From assembly GCA_020249435.1 (NCBI GenBank), contig JADCFQ010000029.1, positions 1 to 40,466 on the forward strand: a DNA stretch of 40,466 nucleotides, in the 5' to 3' direction. Both the position numbers and the translations under genes were made by a program. Positions 9,210-18,340 of the stretch are shown here, in pieces (the first letter of the stretch is position 1; each line of letters begins with the position of its first letter). The notes under the pieces are model-generated. The model was not told the origin of the DNA and ran no database searches. It worked only from the letters and a program-made list of their open reading frames with translations. This DNA comes from Roseomonas sp. (lineage in GTDB: Bacteria; Pseudomonadota; Alphaproteobacteria; Acetobacterales; Acetobacteraceae).

Positions 9210-9826
9210 GCGCCGAGCAAGCCCTTGATGAAATCAGCCATGCCTGGCTGGCGCGCGCGGGTGCTGCGTGCGGCGTGCAGAATGGTGCGCGCGGCTGTGA
9301 CGGTTGCGTCGAAATCCTGGTTGATCAGCACATGATCGAATTCATCCCAATGCGTGATTTCTTCCCGCGCGGCGGCCATGCGCTTGACGATCTCCGCATC
9401 ACTATCCTGGCCACGATTGCGCAAGCGCTGTTCCAATTCCGCCATGCTGGGTGGCAGCAGGAAAATGCTGGTGACATCGGCCGGCATGCTGGCCTTCAAC
9501 TGCCGATGGCCCTGCCATTCAATATCGAACAGCACATCGCGCCCTTCAGCCAAAGCGGCTTCAACCGGCGCACGCGGTGTGCCATAGCCACGGCCCAGAA
9601 ACATGGCGTGTTCCAGCAAATCACCACGCGCGATCATGGCCTGATATTCGGCCATGTCGCGGAAATGATAATGCACGCCATCCTGTTCACCAGGGCGCAT
9701 GGCGCGTGTGGTGACACTGACGGAAAGCGTGAGCGCCGCTTCGTTTTCCAGCAACGCCCGGGAAACACTGGTCTTGCCCGCGCCGGGCGGTGCCGCAATC
9801 ACCAGGCAAAGGCCGCGACGGGTCAT
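9206..9826 (-). CDS. gmk: Guanylate kinase
   Basis: A 206-residue cytosolic kinase that phosphorylates GMP to GDP with ATP, essential for GTP and dGTP synthesis. The P-loop reads APPGAGKTS rather than the more common GPSGxGKS. The GMP-binding region shows SVSVTTRAMRPGE, DGVHYHF and LEHAMFLGRGYGTPR, and the lid and base region shows DIEWQGHRQL and IFLLPPSMAELEQRLRNRGQD. Length is standard. A GGAG precedes the start. The yicC gene ends only 6 bases upstream, the usual proteobacterial yicC-gmk pairing. Confidence 0.97.
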   Translation of the reverse strand: MTRRGLCLVIAAPPGAGKTSVSRALLENEAALTLSVSVTTRAMRPGEQDGVHYHFRDMAEYQAMIARGDLLEHAMFLGRGYGTPRAPVEAALAEGRDVLFDIEWQGHRQLKASMPADVTSIFLLPPSMAELEQRLRNRGQDSDAEIVKRMAAAREEITHWDEFDHVLINQDFDATVTAARTILHAARSTRARQPGMADFIKGLLGA

Positions 9827-9832
9827 GGGCGC

Positions 9833-10732
9833 TTACTCCACATTCGCTGCCTGTTCGCGCAGGCGCTCAATCGCGGCTTTCAGATCAAGCCCCAAGCGCG
9901 TCAGCGCAACACTTGCGGATTTGCTGCACAGCGTATTGGCTTCACGCACGAATTCCTGCGTCAGAAACTCCAACCGCCGGCCTATCGCGTCACCGGAAGC
10001 GAGCAGCGCGCGCGCTTCGGCGATATGGGCATTGAGGCGGTCAATCTCCTCCCGCACATCTGATTTGGCGGCGAGTAGCGCCACTTCGGCCGCCAGGCGT
10101 TCTTCCGGCACGCGGCGCTCACCTTCCAAAAGGGCAGCGAGACTTTCGAGCAAGCGTGCCTTTTGCTGCGCGGGTTGATCCGCCGCCGCATCGCGGGCCA
10201 ACGCCACCAAAGCCGCGATTTCATCAATCAGCACGGTCAGGATCTCTGCGAGCCGCGCGCCTTCTGCCGCGCGGGACTTCGTCAGGGCTTGCAAGGCGGT
10301 GGAAAAGCCAGCCGCCACGGCAGCGCGGCGCGCTTCCTCAGCGGCTTCGTCCAATTCCGTGGTTTCCGCGCGCAGCACGCCGGGCAGGGTCAGCAGTGCC
10401 TCGGCGCGCGGTGGCGGGGCGCCCGGAATGCGTGCCGCCAGATCAAGCGCCAAACGCAAAGCCTGATCCAAGGCCACAGGGTCGGGCGTCAGGCGCGGGC
10501 CTGCCTTTTCCTCACGCTTGATGTTCAGCGTGGCCGAGATATTGCCGCGCTTGAACAGCTTCCCCACCGCGTCGCGGAGCGCGGGTTCCAGCGCGTCCAG
10601 CCCATTGGGCAGGCGCAACCGCAAATCGAGCCCCCGCCCATTGACGCTGCGCACTTCCCACAGGAAGGAAGCGCCATCGGGCAGGGTGCCATCGGCACGG
10701 GCGAAACCGGTCATGGATGCAAGCTTGGCCAT
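9833..10732 (-). CDS. yicC: YicC/YloC-family endoribonuclease
   Basis: A 299-residue protein with the YicC N-terminal start MASMTGFARADG-like (here LASMTGFARADGTLP) and WEVRSVNGRGLDLRLRLPN, and the DUF1732-type C-terminus ending EIDRLNAHIAEARALL, GRRLEFLTQEFVREANTLCSKS and LGLDLKAAIERLREQAANVE. Family members have been shown to cleave RNA; that role is by homology. It is cytosolic and of normal length. It is the first gene of the unit with gmk. The divergent SDR starts 28 bases away, so the two promoters must overlap one another or the coding ends. Confidence 0.94.
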   Translation of the reverse strand: MAKLASMTGFARADGTLPDGASFLWEVRSVNGRGLDLRLRLPNGLDALEPALRDAVGKLFKRGNISATLNIKREEKAGPRLTPDPVALDQALRLALDLAARIPGAPPPRAEALLTLPGVLRAETTELDEAAEEARRAAVAAGFSTALQALTKSRAAEGARLAEILTVLIDEIAALVALARDAAADQPAQQKARLLESLAALLEGERRVPEERLAAEVALLAAKSDVREEIDRLNAHIAEARALLASGDAIGRRLEFLTQEFVREANTLCSKSASVALTRLGLDLKAAIERLREQAANVE

Positions 10733-10760
10733 GCGCGGTTTTTGCCCCAGAGGAGATGTT

Positions 10761-11543
10761 ATGCAAGCGCTTTGGCAAAATGTACTGATTACCGGCGCCT
10801 CATCCGGCCTGGGCCGCGCCTTGGCGGAGGCCTGCGCCGCGCCGGGCGTGGTGCTTCATCTTTCCGGCCGCGACACCACTAGGCTGGAAGAAGCCGCTGC
10901 TGCCTGCCGCACACGCGGGGCTGAGGTGCGGCCCTGCGTGCTGGATGTATGCGATGCGGCAGCCATGGCGGGCTGGATCGCCGGTGCCGGTCGGCTTGAT
11001 CTGGTGATTGCCAATGCCGGCATTAGCGCTGGCACAGGCGGCGTGACTGAACCCGCCGCCCAGGCGCGAAAGATTTTTGATGTCAATTTCAACGGCGTCT
11101 TGAACACAGCCCTGCCGGCGCTGGAGGTCATGGCCGCCCAAAGCCCCGGCCCGGATGGGCTTCGTGGGCGGGTTGCGGTGGTGGCATCCGTCGCCGCCTT
11201 TGTCGCCGCGCCAAGCGCGCCGGCCTATTGCGCGACCAAGGCCGCAGTGCAGCGCTGGGCGGAAGCCTTGGATGGCACCGAACGCGCGCGCGGTATTCGG
11301 CTGCACGCGATCTGCCCCGGCTATGTCCGCACACCCATGACCGATCGCAATAAATTTCCCATGCCGTTTTTGATGGATGCGGATGAAGCGGCGCGGCGCA
11401 CGCTGGCGGGGCTGGCGCGCGGCAAGACGCGCATCGCCTATCCCTGGCCGACCTATATGCTGGCGCGCTTTGCGGGCAGCCTGCCGATTTCCTGGCGGGC
11501 CGCGATTTTCAACCGCCTGCCCGCCAAGGATGGCAACATTTAA
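10761..11543 (+). CDS. Short-chain dehydrogenase/reductase (SDR)
   Basis: A 260-residue classical SDR that should reduce or oxidise a carbonyl/alcohol with NAD(P)H. It shows the cofactor loop TGASSGLG, the NAG motif as IANAGIS and the catalytic YCATK (YxxxK), with a Ser in VVASVAAFVAAPSAP upstream. The ATG at 10761 is preceded by AGGAG at 10751-10755. The frame is open upstream to 10518, but that part is antisense to yicC. The substrate is not predictable. The gene ends 4 bases before the convergent alcohol dehydrogenase gene. Confidence 0.9.
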   Translation: MQALWQNVLITGASSGLGRALAEACAAPGVVLHLSGRDTTRLEEAAAACRTRGAEVRPCVLDVCDAAAMAGWIAGAGRLDLVIANAGISAGTGGVTEPAAQARKIFDVNFNGVLNTALPALEVMAAQSPGPDGLRGRVAVVASVAAFVAAPSAPAYCATKAAVQRWAEALDGTERARGIRLHAICPGYVRTPMTDRNKFPMPFLMDADEAARRTLAGLARGKTRIAYPWPTYMLARFAGSLPISWRAAIFNRLPAKDGNI

Positions 11544-11547
11544 GCCC

Positions 11548-12681
11548 TTACCCGTTCGGCTTCAGCATCTGCCGCAGCACCGTGCCATCGGACAGGCGAT
11601 CAAAGCCTTCATTGATTTCTTCCAGCTTCACCACGCCGCTTTTGAGCTTATTCACCGGCATCTTGCCGCGCCGATAAAGCGAAAGCAGGCGCGGAATGTC
11701 GCGTTCCGCAACACATGATCCCATATAGGAACCGCGAATGCTCTTTTCTTCCGACACCAAAGACGCATGCAAATAAGACACTGAAGCATTCACATTCGGC
11801 AAACCGGCACTGATGGTGCTGCCACCGCGTGCAGTAACGGCAATGGCAAGCTGCATGGCAGGGATGGTGCCGGCGGTTTCAATCACCGTATCCAACCCGC
11901 CATCGGTCGCATCACGCACCGCCGCCGCGCAATCATCATTGCCGGCAAGAAAGACATCAGTCGCCCCCCATTCCTTGGCCTGTTCCAGTTTTTTCGGGTT
12001 GGTATCAACGGCAATGATGCGATCAGCGCCCGATGCCACGGCAGCGAAAAGCGCATTCATGCCAACGCCACCCAAACCCACCACTGCAACACTCTCACCT
12101 GGCTGCAAGCGGGCGGTATTGATGACGGCACCCGCGCCGGTCATGACCGCGCAGCCAAAAATCGCTGCGTCATCAAGCGGGATATCCTTGTCAATCTTCA
12201 CCGCCGAACGCCGCGCCACCACGGCGAACTGCGCGAATAATGACAAGCCGCTATTGTGGTTCACATAATTCCCATCAAGCCGCTTGATGCGCTTGGCACC
12301 ACTCACGAGCGACCCTGCCGCGCGCGCCGCATTGCCGCTCGGGCAAATATTGGGCCGACCGCGCGCGCAGTAACGACACGTCCCGCAGGATGAAGCGAAT
12401 ACCGTAATCACATGATCACCGGGCTTCAGGTCCGTAACACCCGCGCCGCATTCGCGCACAATCCCGGCACCTTCATGGCCGATCACAATCGGCAGCGGGC
12501 GTGGGCGCTGATTTTCAATAGTGGAAAGATCGGAATGGCACAGCCCGGCAGCAGCGATTTCAATCAGGATTTCACCGGGGCCGGGTGGGTCAAGCTCTAC
12601 CTCCTCCACCACCAAGGGGCGGGTTTTGGCATAGGGGCGCGGCAGGCCCTGTTCGAACAGAATGGCGGCTTTCATGCGCAT
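11548..12681 (-). CDS. Zinc-dependent alcohol dehydrogenase (medium-chain family)
   Basis: A 377-residue medium-chain dehydrogenase. Catalytic zinc ligands are seen in GLCHSD (Cys), VIGHEGAG (His) and FGCAVMTGAG (Cys); the structural zinc lobe has four cysteines in CGTCRYCARGRPNIC. The Rossmann motif is GLGGVGMNALFAAVASGA, and an Asp follows in IIAVDTNPKK, which suggests NAD preference. The pattern resembles class III/benzyl-alcohol-type enzymes rather than quinone reductases. GGAGGAAG lies upstream of the ATG at 12681. It lies 28 bases downstream of the PLP-enzyme gene and could share its transcript. The physiological alcohol is unknown. Confidence 0.92.
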   Translation of the reverse strand: MRMKAAILFEQGLPRPYAKTRPLVVEEVELDPPGPGEILIEIAAAGLCHSDLSTIENQRPRPLPIVIGHEGAGIVRECGAGVTDLKPGDHVITVFASSCGTCRYCARGRPNICPSGNAARAAGSLVSGAKRIKRLDGNYVNHNSGLSLFAQFAVVARRSAVKIDKDIPLDDAAIFGCAVMTGAGAVINTARLQPGESVAVVGLGGVGMNALFAAVASGADRIIAVDTNPKKLEQAKEWGATDVFLAGNDDCAAAVRDATDGGLDTVIETAGTIPAMQLAIAVTARGGSTISAGLPNVNASVSYLHASLVSEEKSIRGSYMGSCVAERDIPRLLSLYRRGKMPVNKLKSGVVKLEEINEGFDRLSDGTVLRQMLKPNG

Positions 12682-12709
12682 CGGCGCTTCCTCCTGGTAA
12701 TCTTAATTA

Positions 12710-13840
12710 TCAGCTTGCACCGGCAGCGCGCCATTCGGCAATCAGGGCATCGGCGGCGCGGCCCATATCGTCACTGCCATTATAGCCATGGAAGGAAATA
12801 CGAATGCGCCCGCGCCCATTCCAGGCGAGCACGCCGCGCCGCGCCATGCCTTCCACAATCGCGGCGGCTTTAGGGTGTTCGGCGCAAACACTTGCACCAT
12901 GCCAGCGCGGATCGGACGGCGTGGTGGAAGGAATGCCGGCGTCGCGCAAGCGTTCCAGCAGCCCCACCGTCAGGCGCTGCACATGGGCTTCAATTGCCTC
13001 CGGCACATGAGCTTCCAGATAGCGCAGCGCCGAATCCAAAACATACAGCCCAAGATGCGATGGATTGCCGCGCGTGAAGCGCGCACCGCCTGGCAGCAGC
13101 GCAGGCGTTTCGGACCAATCCGGCCGCCCCGTGGAGGCAATGGAATGCCACCCGGCCGTGCTTGGCACCCAGCCTGGCTGGCGCACGGGATTCCAATAGG
13201 CCAGCGCAACACCTGTGCAGCCGAGCAGCCATTTATAGCAGGCAGAGAAAGCAAAATCCGCGACCTCGGCATGGATTGGCATCCAGCCGGCACCTTGCGT
13301 GAAATCCACCACCAGCAATGCGCCCACCTTATCGGCTGCGGCGCGCAACGCCAGCAGATCATGCCGCGCCGCATTCAGGAAGGATACCGCACTGACGCCA
13401 ATCATGCGCGTTGAGCCATCAATCGCGGCAGCAAAGCTGGCGGGGTCGGCAGCCTTGGCAAAGCGCAGCGTCACTTTGGGTTGGCGTTGCAGCGTCAGCG
13501 GTGCGACGACAGATGGATATTCATCCGGGTCCACCAGCACCGTATCGCCTGCGCGCCAATCCAGGCTTTCCACCACCATGGAAACGCCCTCCGCCACTGA
13601 AGACACAAAGCCGATATCGGCGGGCGGCACATGAAACAATTGCGCGGCGCGGGCGCGGGCCGCTTCCATCATGGCTTCCTGGCGATGGCGCCCGGCGGGG
13701 CCATCCGATTTGTCTGCGGCATAGGCGGCAAAGGCTGCGTCATGCTGACGCAGAAATGGCGTCTCACCGGCAGCGCAAAGATGCGCAATGCCGGGGGCGA
13801 TGCGGAAATCGGCGGGGTCGAAAAGCGGGGATGCGATCAT
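12710..13840 (-). CDS. Aminotransferase class V-fold PLP-dependent enzyme (kynureninase/cysteine-desulfurase-like)
   Basis: A 376-residue fold-type I PLP enzyme. The cofactor Asp is in VVDFTQGAG (D179) and the Schiff-base Lys in SACYKWLLG (K203). VSSVAEGVSMVVES supplies the phosphate-binding Ser region. The arrangement resembles kynureninase-like and isopenicillin-epimerase-like members of class V, but I see no feature that fixes the reaction. It lies in the same orientation as the downstream alcohol dehydrogenase gene and is divergent from the ferric-reductase-like gene, with about 100 bases between the two starts. Confidence 0.87.
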   Translation of the reverse strand: MIASPLFDPADFRIAPGIAHLCAAGETPFLRQHDAAFAAYAADKSDGPAGRHRQEAMMEAARARAAQLFHVPPADIGFVSSVAEGVSMVVESLDWRAGDTVLVDPDEYPSVVAPLTLQRQPKVTLRFAKAADPASFAAAIDGSTRMIGVSAVSFLNAARHDLLALRAAADKVGALLVVDFTQGAGWMPIHAEVADFAFSACYKWLLGCTGVALAYWNPVRQPGWVPSTAGWHSIASTGRPDWSETPALLPGGARFTRGNPSHLGLYVLDSALRYLEAHVPEAIEAHVQRLTVGLLERLRDAGIPSTTPSDPRWHGASVCAEHPKAAAIVEGMARRGVLAWNGRGRIRISFHGYNGSDDMGRAADALIAEWRAAGAS

Positions 13841-13946
13841 GTTTTCTGCCCTTTGGCTTCATGATATTCAAATCCCGATCCGCGCAGGCGTCAAAACCAA
13901 GACGGGCTGCGCGCGCGTTGAAAGGTGATCCGCCCTGCCTGCCCAT

Positions 13947-15260
13947 GTGATCCTTGCCGCCTATGCCCTTTTGGTCGCGCTGCCGGTCGCGCTTGGCTGG
14001 TGGCTGATCGGCCCCGCGCGGCCATGGGTCGAAGAAGCCTCCAGCGCCATCGCCATGATGGCGACCGCGGCGCTGTTGTTGGAGTTTCTGCTTTCTGGCC
14101 GGTTTCGCGTGATCAGTGCGGGCATTGGCATGGATCGCAGCCTGCGTTGGCATCAGATGTTTGCGCAGGTGCTGACCATCGCCGCACTGCTGCATCCGGT
14201 GTTTTACACCAGCCCCTTTGGCGCTGCCTTTCATCGCCCGGATGATCTGCATGATGCGCTCGCGTTGGGGCTGGATGCCGCTTCGCTGGTCTCTGGCGCC
14301 TTGGCCTGGCTGTTGCTGGGATTGCTGACCATCACGGCGATTCGGCGCGATGATTTGCCCTATCGGTATGAGGTTTGGCGGGTCAGCCATGGGCTTGGCG
14401 CGGCGCTATTGGCGGGCTTTGCGCTGTATCATGCCATCTCTGCCGGGCGCTATTCGGGCGTGCCGGCGCTGATGGCCTATTGGGCCTTACTGCTGGCCTT
14501 GGCGCTGGGCAGCCTGGTGGCGGTTTATATGCTGCGGCCCTGGCGGCTCGCGCGGCGGCCTTGGCGCATTGCGGGGCTGGAACGCGTGGGTGATAGGCTG
14601 TGGTCGCTCACTTTGGAGCCGGATGGCCATGCGGGGCTTGCCTATCGCGCCGGGCAATTCGCCTGGCTGCGGCTGGATTGCTCGGCCTTTTCGGTGCGGG
14701 AGCATCCATTCTCCATCGCCTCAGCGCCCACGGATGGGAAGGCCTTGCGCTTTCTGATCAAGGAGGTTGGCGATTTCACTCGCCAGATCTCCACGCTGCC
14801 GCTGGGCGCGCGCGCCTTTGTGGATGGGCCGCATGGCGCGCTGTGCCTGGAAGGCCGGCAGGAGCCCGGCATTTTCATGATGGCCGGTGGCGCGGGGCTG
14901 GCGCCGATGCTGTCCCTGCTGCGGGACGCGGCGGCGCGCGGCGAGGCCCGCCCCATCACCCTGCTTTATGGCAATCGGCATGAGGGGCAGATCATGGCGG
15001 CGGCGGAATTGGCCGCGCTGGCCGGGCATTTGCGGCTTGATATCCGCCACGTATTGCAAGAACCCCCGCCTGGCTGGACAGGCTTCGCCGGCATGATGTC
15101 GCCCGAACTGATCCAGGCTGCGGCTGCGCAAGCCGCGCGGGAGGGTTCGGTTTTCCTGCTCTGCGGCCCCGGCCCCATGATCCGCGCCGCGCATCAGGGG
15201 TTGCATGCCCTTGGCGTGCCCCGGCGGCGCATTCTGGAGGAACGTTTTTCGGTGTTCTGA
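13947..15260 (+). CDS. Ferric reductase-like transmembrane flavoprotein (ferredoxin-reductase type)
   Basis: A protein of about 437 residues. The N-terminal half has roughly six hydrophobic helices with histidines suited to haem b (WHQMFAQ, LLHPVFY, VSHGLGAALL, ALYHAIS). The C-terminal half is an FAD/NAD-binding reductase: FSVREHPFSIAS is the RxYS-like FAD motif and MAGGAGLAPMLSLLRD the nucleotide-binding loop, ending ILEERFSVF. It should move electrons from NAD(P)H through FAD and haem across the inner membrane; the acceptor is unknown. The start is uncertain. The GTG at 13947 is the conventional choice, but AAAGGTG at 13921-13927 is better spaced for an in-frame CTG at 13935. An in-frame stop lies at 13926. 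Confidence 0.88.
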   Translation: MILAAYALLVALPVALGWWLIGPARPWVEEASSAIAMMATAALLLEFLLSGRFRVISAGIGMDRSLRWHQMFAQVLTIAALLHPVFYTSPFGAAFHRPDDLHDALALGLDAASLVSGALAWLLLGLLTITAIRRDDLPYRYEVWRVSHGLGAALLAGFALYHAISAGRYSGVPALMAYWALLLALALGSLVAVYMLRPWRLARRPWRIAGLERVGDRLWSLTLEPDGHAGLAYRAGQFAWLRLDCSAFSVREHPFSIASAPTDGKALRFLIKEVGDFTRQISTLPLGARAFVDGPHGALCLEGRQEPGIFMMAGGAGLAPMLSLLRDAAARGEARPITLLYGNRHEGQIMAAAELAALAGHLRLDIRHVLQEPPPGWTGFAGMMSPELIQAAAAQAAREGSVFLLCGPGPMIRAAHQGLHALGVPRRRILEERFSVF

Positions 15261-15335
15261 AGGGCACCCCCGCCTTAATCATGCCCGGCTTTCGCGGCAT
15301 AAGATGGCAGACGATCAATTCAGGGGAAGCCTCCC

Positions 15336-16208
15336 GTGCCGTTGAAGCCGCTCAAGAAAGCCGTGCTGCCCGTTGCCGGGCTTGGCACGCGTTTCCTGCC
15401 CGCCACGAAGACCATGGCGAAGGAAATGCTGCCCATCGTGGACAAGCCGCTGATCCAATACGCGGTGGAAGAAGCGCGCGCCGCGGGCATTGAGCAAATC
15501 TGCCTGATCACTGGTCGCGGCAAGACCATGCTGGTGGATCATTTCGACATTGCCTATGAGCTGGAAAAGACGCTGGCCGAGCGCGGCAAGGAAAAGGAAT
15601 TGGCCGCGCTGCGTGCGGATGCAGTGCTGCCCGGGAGTGTCTTTTCTGTCCGTCAGCAAGTGCCGATGGGGCTTGGCCATGCCATTTGGTGCGCACGCGC
15701 CTTTATTGCCGATGATCCCTTCGCCATTCTGCTGCCCGATGATCTGATGCAATGCGAGGTTTCATGCACCGCGCAGCTTGCCGATGCCTATCGCGAAACC
15801 GGCGGCAATGTGGTGGCGATTGAAGAAGTGCCGCGTGACCGCGTGAACCGCTATGGCGTTTTGGATGTGGCGGAAGATCGCGGGCGATTGGTTTCCGTGA
15901 AGGGTCTTGTCGAAAAACCGCCAATTGAAAAGGCGCCGTCCAACCTGACGATCATTGGTCGCTATGTGCTGATGCCCGAAGTGATCGGCCATTTGGCGCG
16001 CATGGAAAAAGGCGCGGGCGGCGAAGTGCAATTGACCGATAGCATGGCGAAGCTGATCGGCACGCAGCCCTTCCATGGCTTGCGCTATGAAGGCCGCCGT
16101 TTTGATTGCGGCGACAAGGCGGGTTTTCTGGAAGCGCAGGTGGCTTTCGCGCTGGCCAGACCCGATCTGGCGCCGGCCATGCGCGATATTCTGAAGCGTT
16201 ACGGATAG
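15336..16208 (+). CDS. galU: UTP--glucose-1-phosphate uridylyltransferase
   Basis: A 290-residue nucleotidyltransferase that makes UDP-glucose for envelope polysaccharides and glycolipids. The nucleotide-binding signature is AVLPVAGLGTRFLPATK (residues 9-25), followed by KEMLPIVDKPLIQYAVEEA. Further family blocks are LGHAIWCARAFI, LLPDDLM, GLVEKPP and RRFDCGDKAGFLEA. Length is normal. The start is GTG at 15336, preceded by GGGGAAG. It ends 3 bases before the convergent MmgE/PrpD stop. Confidence 0.97.
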   Translation: MPLKPLKKAVLPVAGLGTRFLPATKTMAKEMLPIVDKPLIQYAVEEARAAGIEQICLITGRGKTMLVDHFDIAYELEKTLAERGKEKELAALRADAVLPGSVFSVRQQVPMGLGHAIWCARAFIADDPFAILLPDDLMQCEVSCTAQLADAYRETGGNVVAIEEVPRDRVNRYGVLDVAEDRGRLVSVKGLVEKPPIEKAPSNLTIIGRYVLMPEVIGHLARMEKGAGGEVQLTDSMAKLIGTQPFHGLRYEGRRFDCGDKAGFLEAQVAFALARPDLAPAMRDILKRYG

Positions 16209-16211
16209 GCG

Positions 16212-17573
16212 TTATATTGGCTGCATAGCGCGCACGAGTTCTGCCACATCCGGCGCATCATCCAGGCGCCAGATCGCATCGCGCAACGCCGCCGCGCCCG
16301 CCTTGCCCAAAAGCGGTTCGGCGTTGTCGCGGTATTTCGCTTCCAGCTCCTCATCCGAAAGCGGCGCGCCAGGGTCGCCCTTCGGCAGCAGTACGGTTTC
16401 CGTCAGCTTCGTACCGTCATCCAGGGTAATGGTCACGCGCGCCGGGAATTTCGCGGGGTAAAGTTTATTGAGTTCCGCATCCGGCACTACCTCCGTGCGC
16501 GCCAGCACCTGGCGGATCAGCGCATCATGCACGCGCCCGGGCGCGAATTGGCGCTGGGTCAATTCGCCATCCACCGCAGCAGCGGCGATGCAATAGGGCA
16601 CCGAAACCCGCGCGCCCATCAGCGAGGTGACATCCTTGTTCGAAAAATGCGTCTTCACCGTTTCATAGGTTTCATTGGTGATGGAGATGATCCGCTTCGG
16701 GTCCGGCTTGTGCTTGGCCACAATGGCAAGGGTCGCCTGGATCGGTGAATGGCTCGCCAGGATGGAGGGGAAATATTTGAAGCCGTTCTGCAGAATTTCC
16801 CATTCCGTCCCAAGGCCAGCGGTTAGCGCGGCGGCTTTCGGTTCCAGCGAAAACGCCGCCAGATAGCCCTTCGGGTGTTCCAGAATGCCGGGCGGGCTGG
16901 TTGCGCCAAGCGCGGCCATTTGCGCAGACAGAATGCCATTCAACGCGGCCTTGCCGGGGTGGATGGATTTCGTCATGTCGCCCGATTCGAAAAACGTATT
17001 CAGCCCGGCAGCTTGTGTGCCGGCCAAGCCAAGTGCGCGCTGTACGCCATCCGCATCCAGACCCATGGCATGCGCCGCCCCCGCAGCAGCGCCGAAGGTT
17101 CCATTGGTTGCGGTGGAATGCCAGAAGCGGTAATGCGTTGGCATCACGGCCATGCCGACGCGCACCGCAACCTCATACCCCGCCACCAAAGCGGCCAGCA
17201 TCGCACGTCCTGAAAGCCCACGCGCTTCCGCCAAGGCAAGCGCGGTTGGCACCATCACTGAGCCCACATGCAACAAGGCGCGCTTATGCGTGTCATCATT
17301 ATCGGCGGCATTGATCAGGATACCATTGGCGAGTGCGGCGAAGGCAGGCTGCACCGCAGCGCCCTTCGTGCCCATCACATGTGCCCCAGGCGCGCCAGGA
17401 TAAAGTGCCGCGATATCGCGCGCGATGCGGGATTTTTCCGCATCTTCCGTCCAGGCCGCCATGGCGCAGCCCAAAGCATCCAGCACGAGCCGCGCCGCCT
17501 GGCGCCGCACCTCTACCGGCAGCGCATCCGGCGTGATGGAGGCAGTAAATTCCGCAAGGGCGCGCGTGGTCAT
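16212..17573 (-). CDS. MmgE/PrpD-family protein (first of two)
   Basis: A 453-residue protein of the MmgE/PrpD superfamily, which includes 2-methylcitrate dehydratase, cis-aconitate decarboxylase and other dehydratase/isomerases of carboxylic acids. Family blocks seen: RRQAARLVLDALGCAMAA, ANGILINAADNDDTHKRALLHVGSVMVPTALALAE, HSTATNGTFGAAAGAAHAMGLD and the C-terminal LSDEELEAKYRDNAEPLL. The DDTH segment matches the region after the usual Asp. The upstream gene overlaps it by ATGA, so the two are coupled. A second family member is encoded at 20847-22211. The substrate is not known. Confidence 0.9.
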   Translation of the reverse strand: MTTRALAEFTASITPDALPVEVRRQAARLVLDALGCAMAAWTEDAEKSRIARDIAALYPGAPGAHVMGTKGAAVQPAFAALANGILINAADNDDTHKRALLHVGSVMVPTALALAEARGLSGRAMLAALVAGYEVAVRVGMAVMPTHYRFWHSTATNGTFGAAAGAAHAMGLDADGVQRALGLAGTQAAGLNTFFESGDMTKSIHPGKAALNGILSAQMAALGATSPPGILEHPKGYLAAFSLEPKAAALTAGLGTEWEILQNGFKYFPSILASHSPIQATLAIVAKHKPDPKRIISITNETYETVKTHFSNKDVTSLMGARVSVPYCIAAAAVDGELTQRQFAPGRVHDALIRQVLARTEVVPDAELNKLYPAKFPARVTITLDDGTKLTETVLLPKGDPGAPLSDEELEAKYRDNAEPLLGKAGAAALRDAIWRLDDAPDVAELVRAMQPI

Positions 17574-18214
17574 GCTGATGAGTCCTTCAGTGATGGTGAG
17601 GCATAGATCAGGCTGTAGAATGTCGGCGCCGCTGTAAAGCCATGCGCGGTCAGTGCTGCCTGGATCATTTCCGCATTGGTGCCCTCCACCACCATGATGG
17701 TCGCGAAGGATGCATCGCCGCCGGGGCGCAGTTTTTCCTCGGGGCTTGGCACTGTCACGGTTGGATCAGCCTGCCATAGCCGCACGCGCGTCACACCTGG
17801 TTGTTCAAGGATTGCCGCCAAATCCGCTTCAAGCGTTCTTGTCGGTTCTTCCTGATGAGCGATGAGCGCGAGCAAACCTCCGGCGCCCGCCTGCCCTTCA
17901 TCCAAGGCCACACGACAAATACTGCGCGACATGGTGCGGAAATGCGCCATGATGCGCGCGGTCCAATCTGTCGGCTCCGCCAGCCGCTTGAGGTAGGGTG
18001 CAGAGCACAGCACCTGCGGTGTGGCCGTTTCATAAAACGTCAGAAACTCCGCATGTGGGCCATTCAGGCGGCGATAGCGCCGCGCATGCTGAAAGCCCGG
18101 AATGCCCAAGCGATCCGGTACGTGATCCCCCTGATACCAGGCTTCATAATCGCGCCGATCACATTCCGGTGCGATATCATTCATCACGCAAAGCAAACCG
18201 CCGCCCTTGGTCAT
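17570..18214 (-). CDS. Tandem dimeric alpha/beta-barrel (EthD/DUF4286-like) protein
   Basis: A protein of about 214 residues that resembles the ferredoxin-like dimeric alpha/beta-barrel superfamily (EthD or DUF4286 type). The first half has DYEAWYQGDHVPDRLGIPGF followed by a FLTFYET strand; the second half (LLALIAHQEEP to FYSLIYA) looks like a degenerate second copy, so one chain may form its own barrel. Such proteins act as small-molecule lyases, isomerases or monooxygenases; the reaction here is unknown. The start at 18214 follows GGTGG and was preferred over the frame's upstream opening at 18301. It overlaps the first MmgE/PrpD gene by ATGA and faces the Bug-receptor gene across about 126 bases. 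Confidence 0.7.
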   Translation of the reverse strand: MTKGGGLLCVMNDIAPECDRRDYEAWYQGDHVPDRLGIPGFQHARRYRRLNGPHAEFLTFYETATPQVLCSAPYLKRLAEPTDWTARIMAHFRTMSRSICRVALDEGQAGAGGLLALIAHQEEPTRTLEADLAAILEQPGVTRVRLWQADPTVTVPSPEEKLRPGGDASFATIMVVEGTNAEMIQAALTAHGFTAAPTFYSLIYASPSLKDSSA

Positions 18215-18340
18215 ATCATTCCACCCATCATGTCTTGGCGCCGAGTATTGCGCCGCTGGCGCGTGAGGGAAAGCGGCACCGGCGCTGGACAGATGCAGCA
18301 CTCCCGGTCACCATGGCAGCAAGAAAGGGGAGGCACCAGC
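18215..18340. promoter_or_regulatory. Divergent control region of the PrpD/Bug cluster
   Basis: About 126 bases lie between the oppositely oriented starts of the barrel protein (18214) and the Bug receptor (18341). Both halves of the cluster must be transcribed from here, unless the minus-strand unit starts inside the receptor gene. A purine-rich AAAGGGGAGG at 18325-18334 serves as ribosome binding site for the receptor. I could not identify convincing -35/-10 boxes or an operator palindrome, and there is no regulator gene adjacent. Confidence 0.4.
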
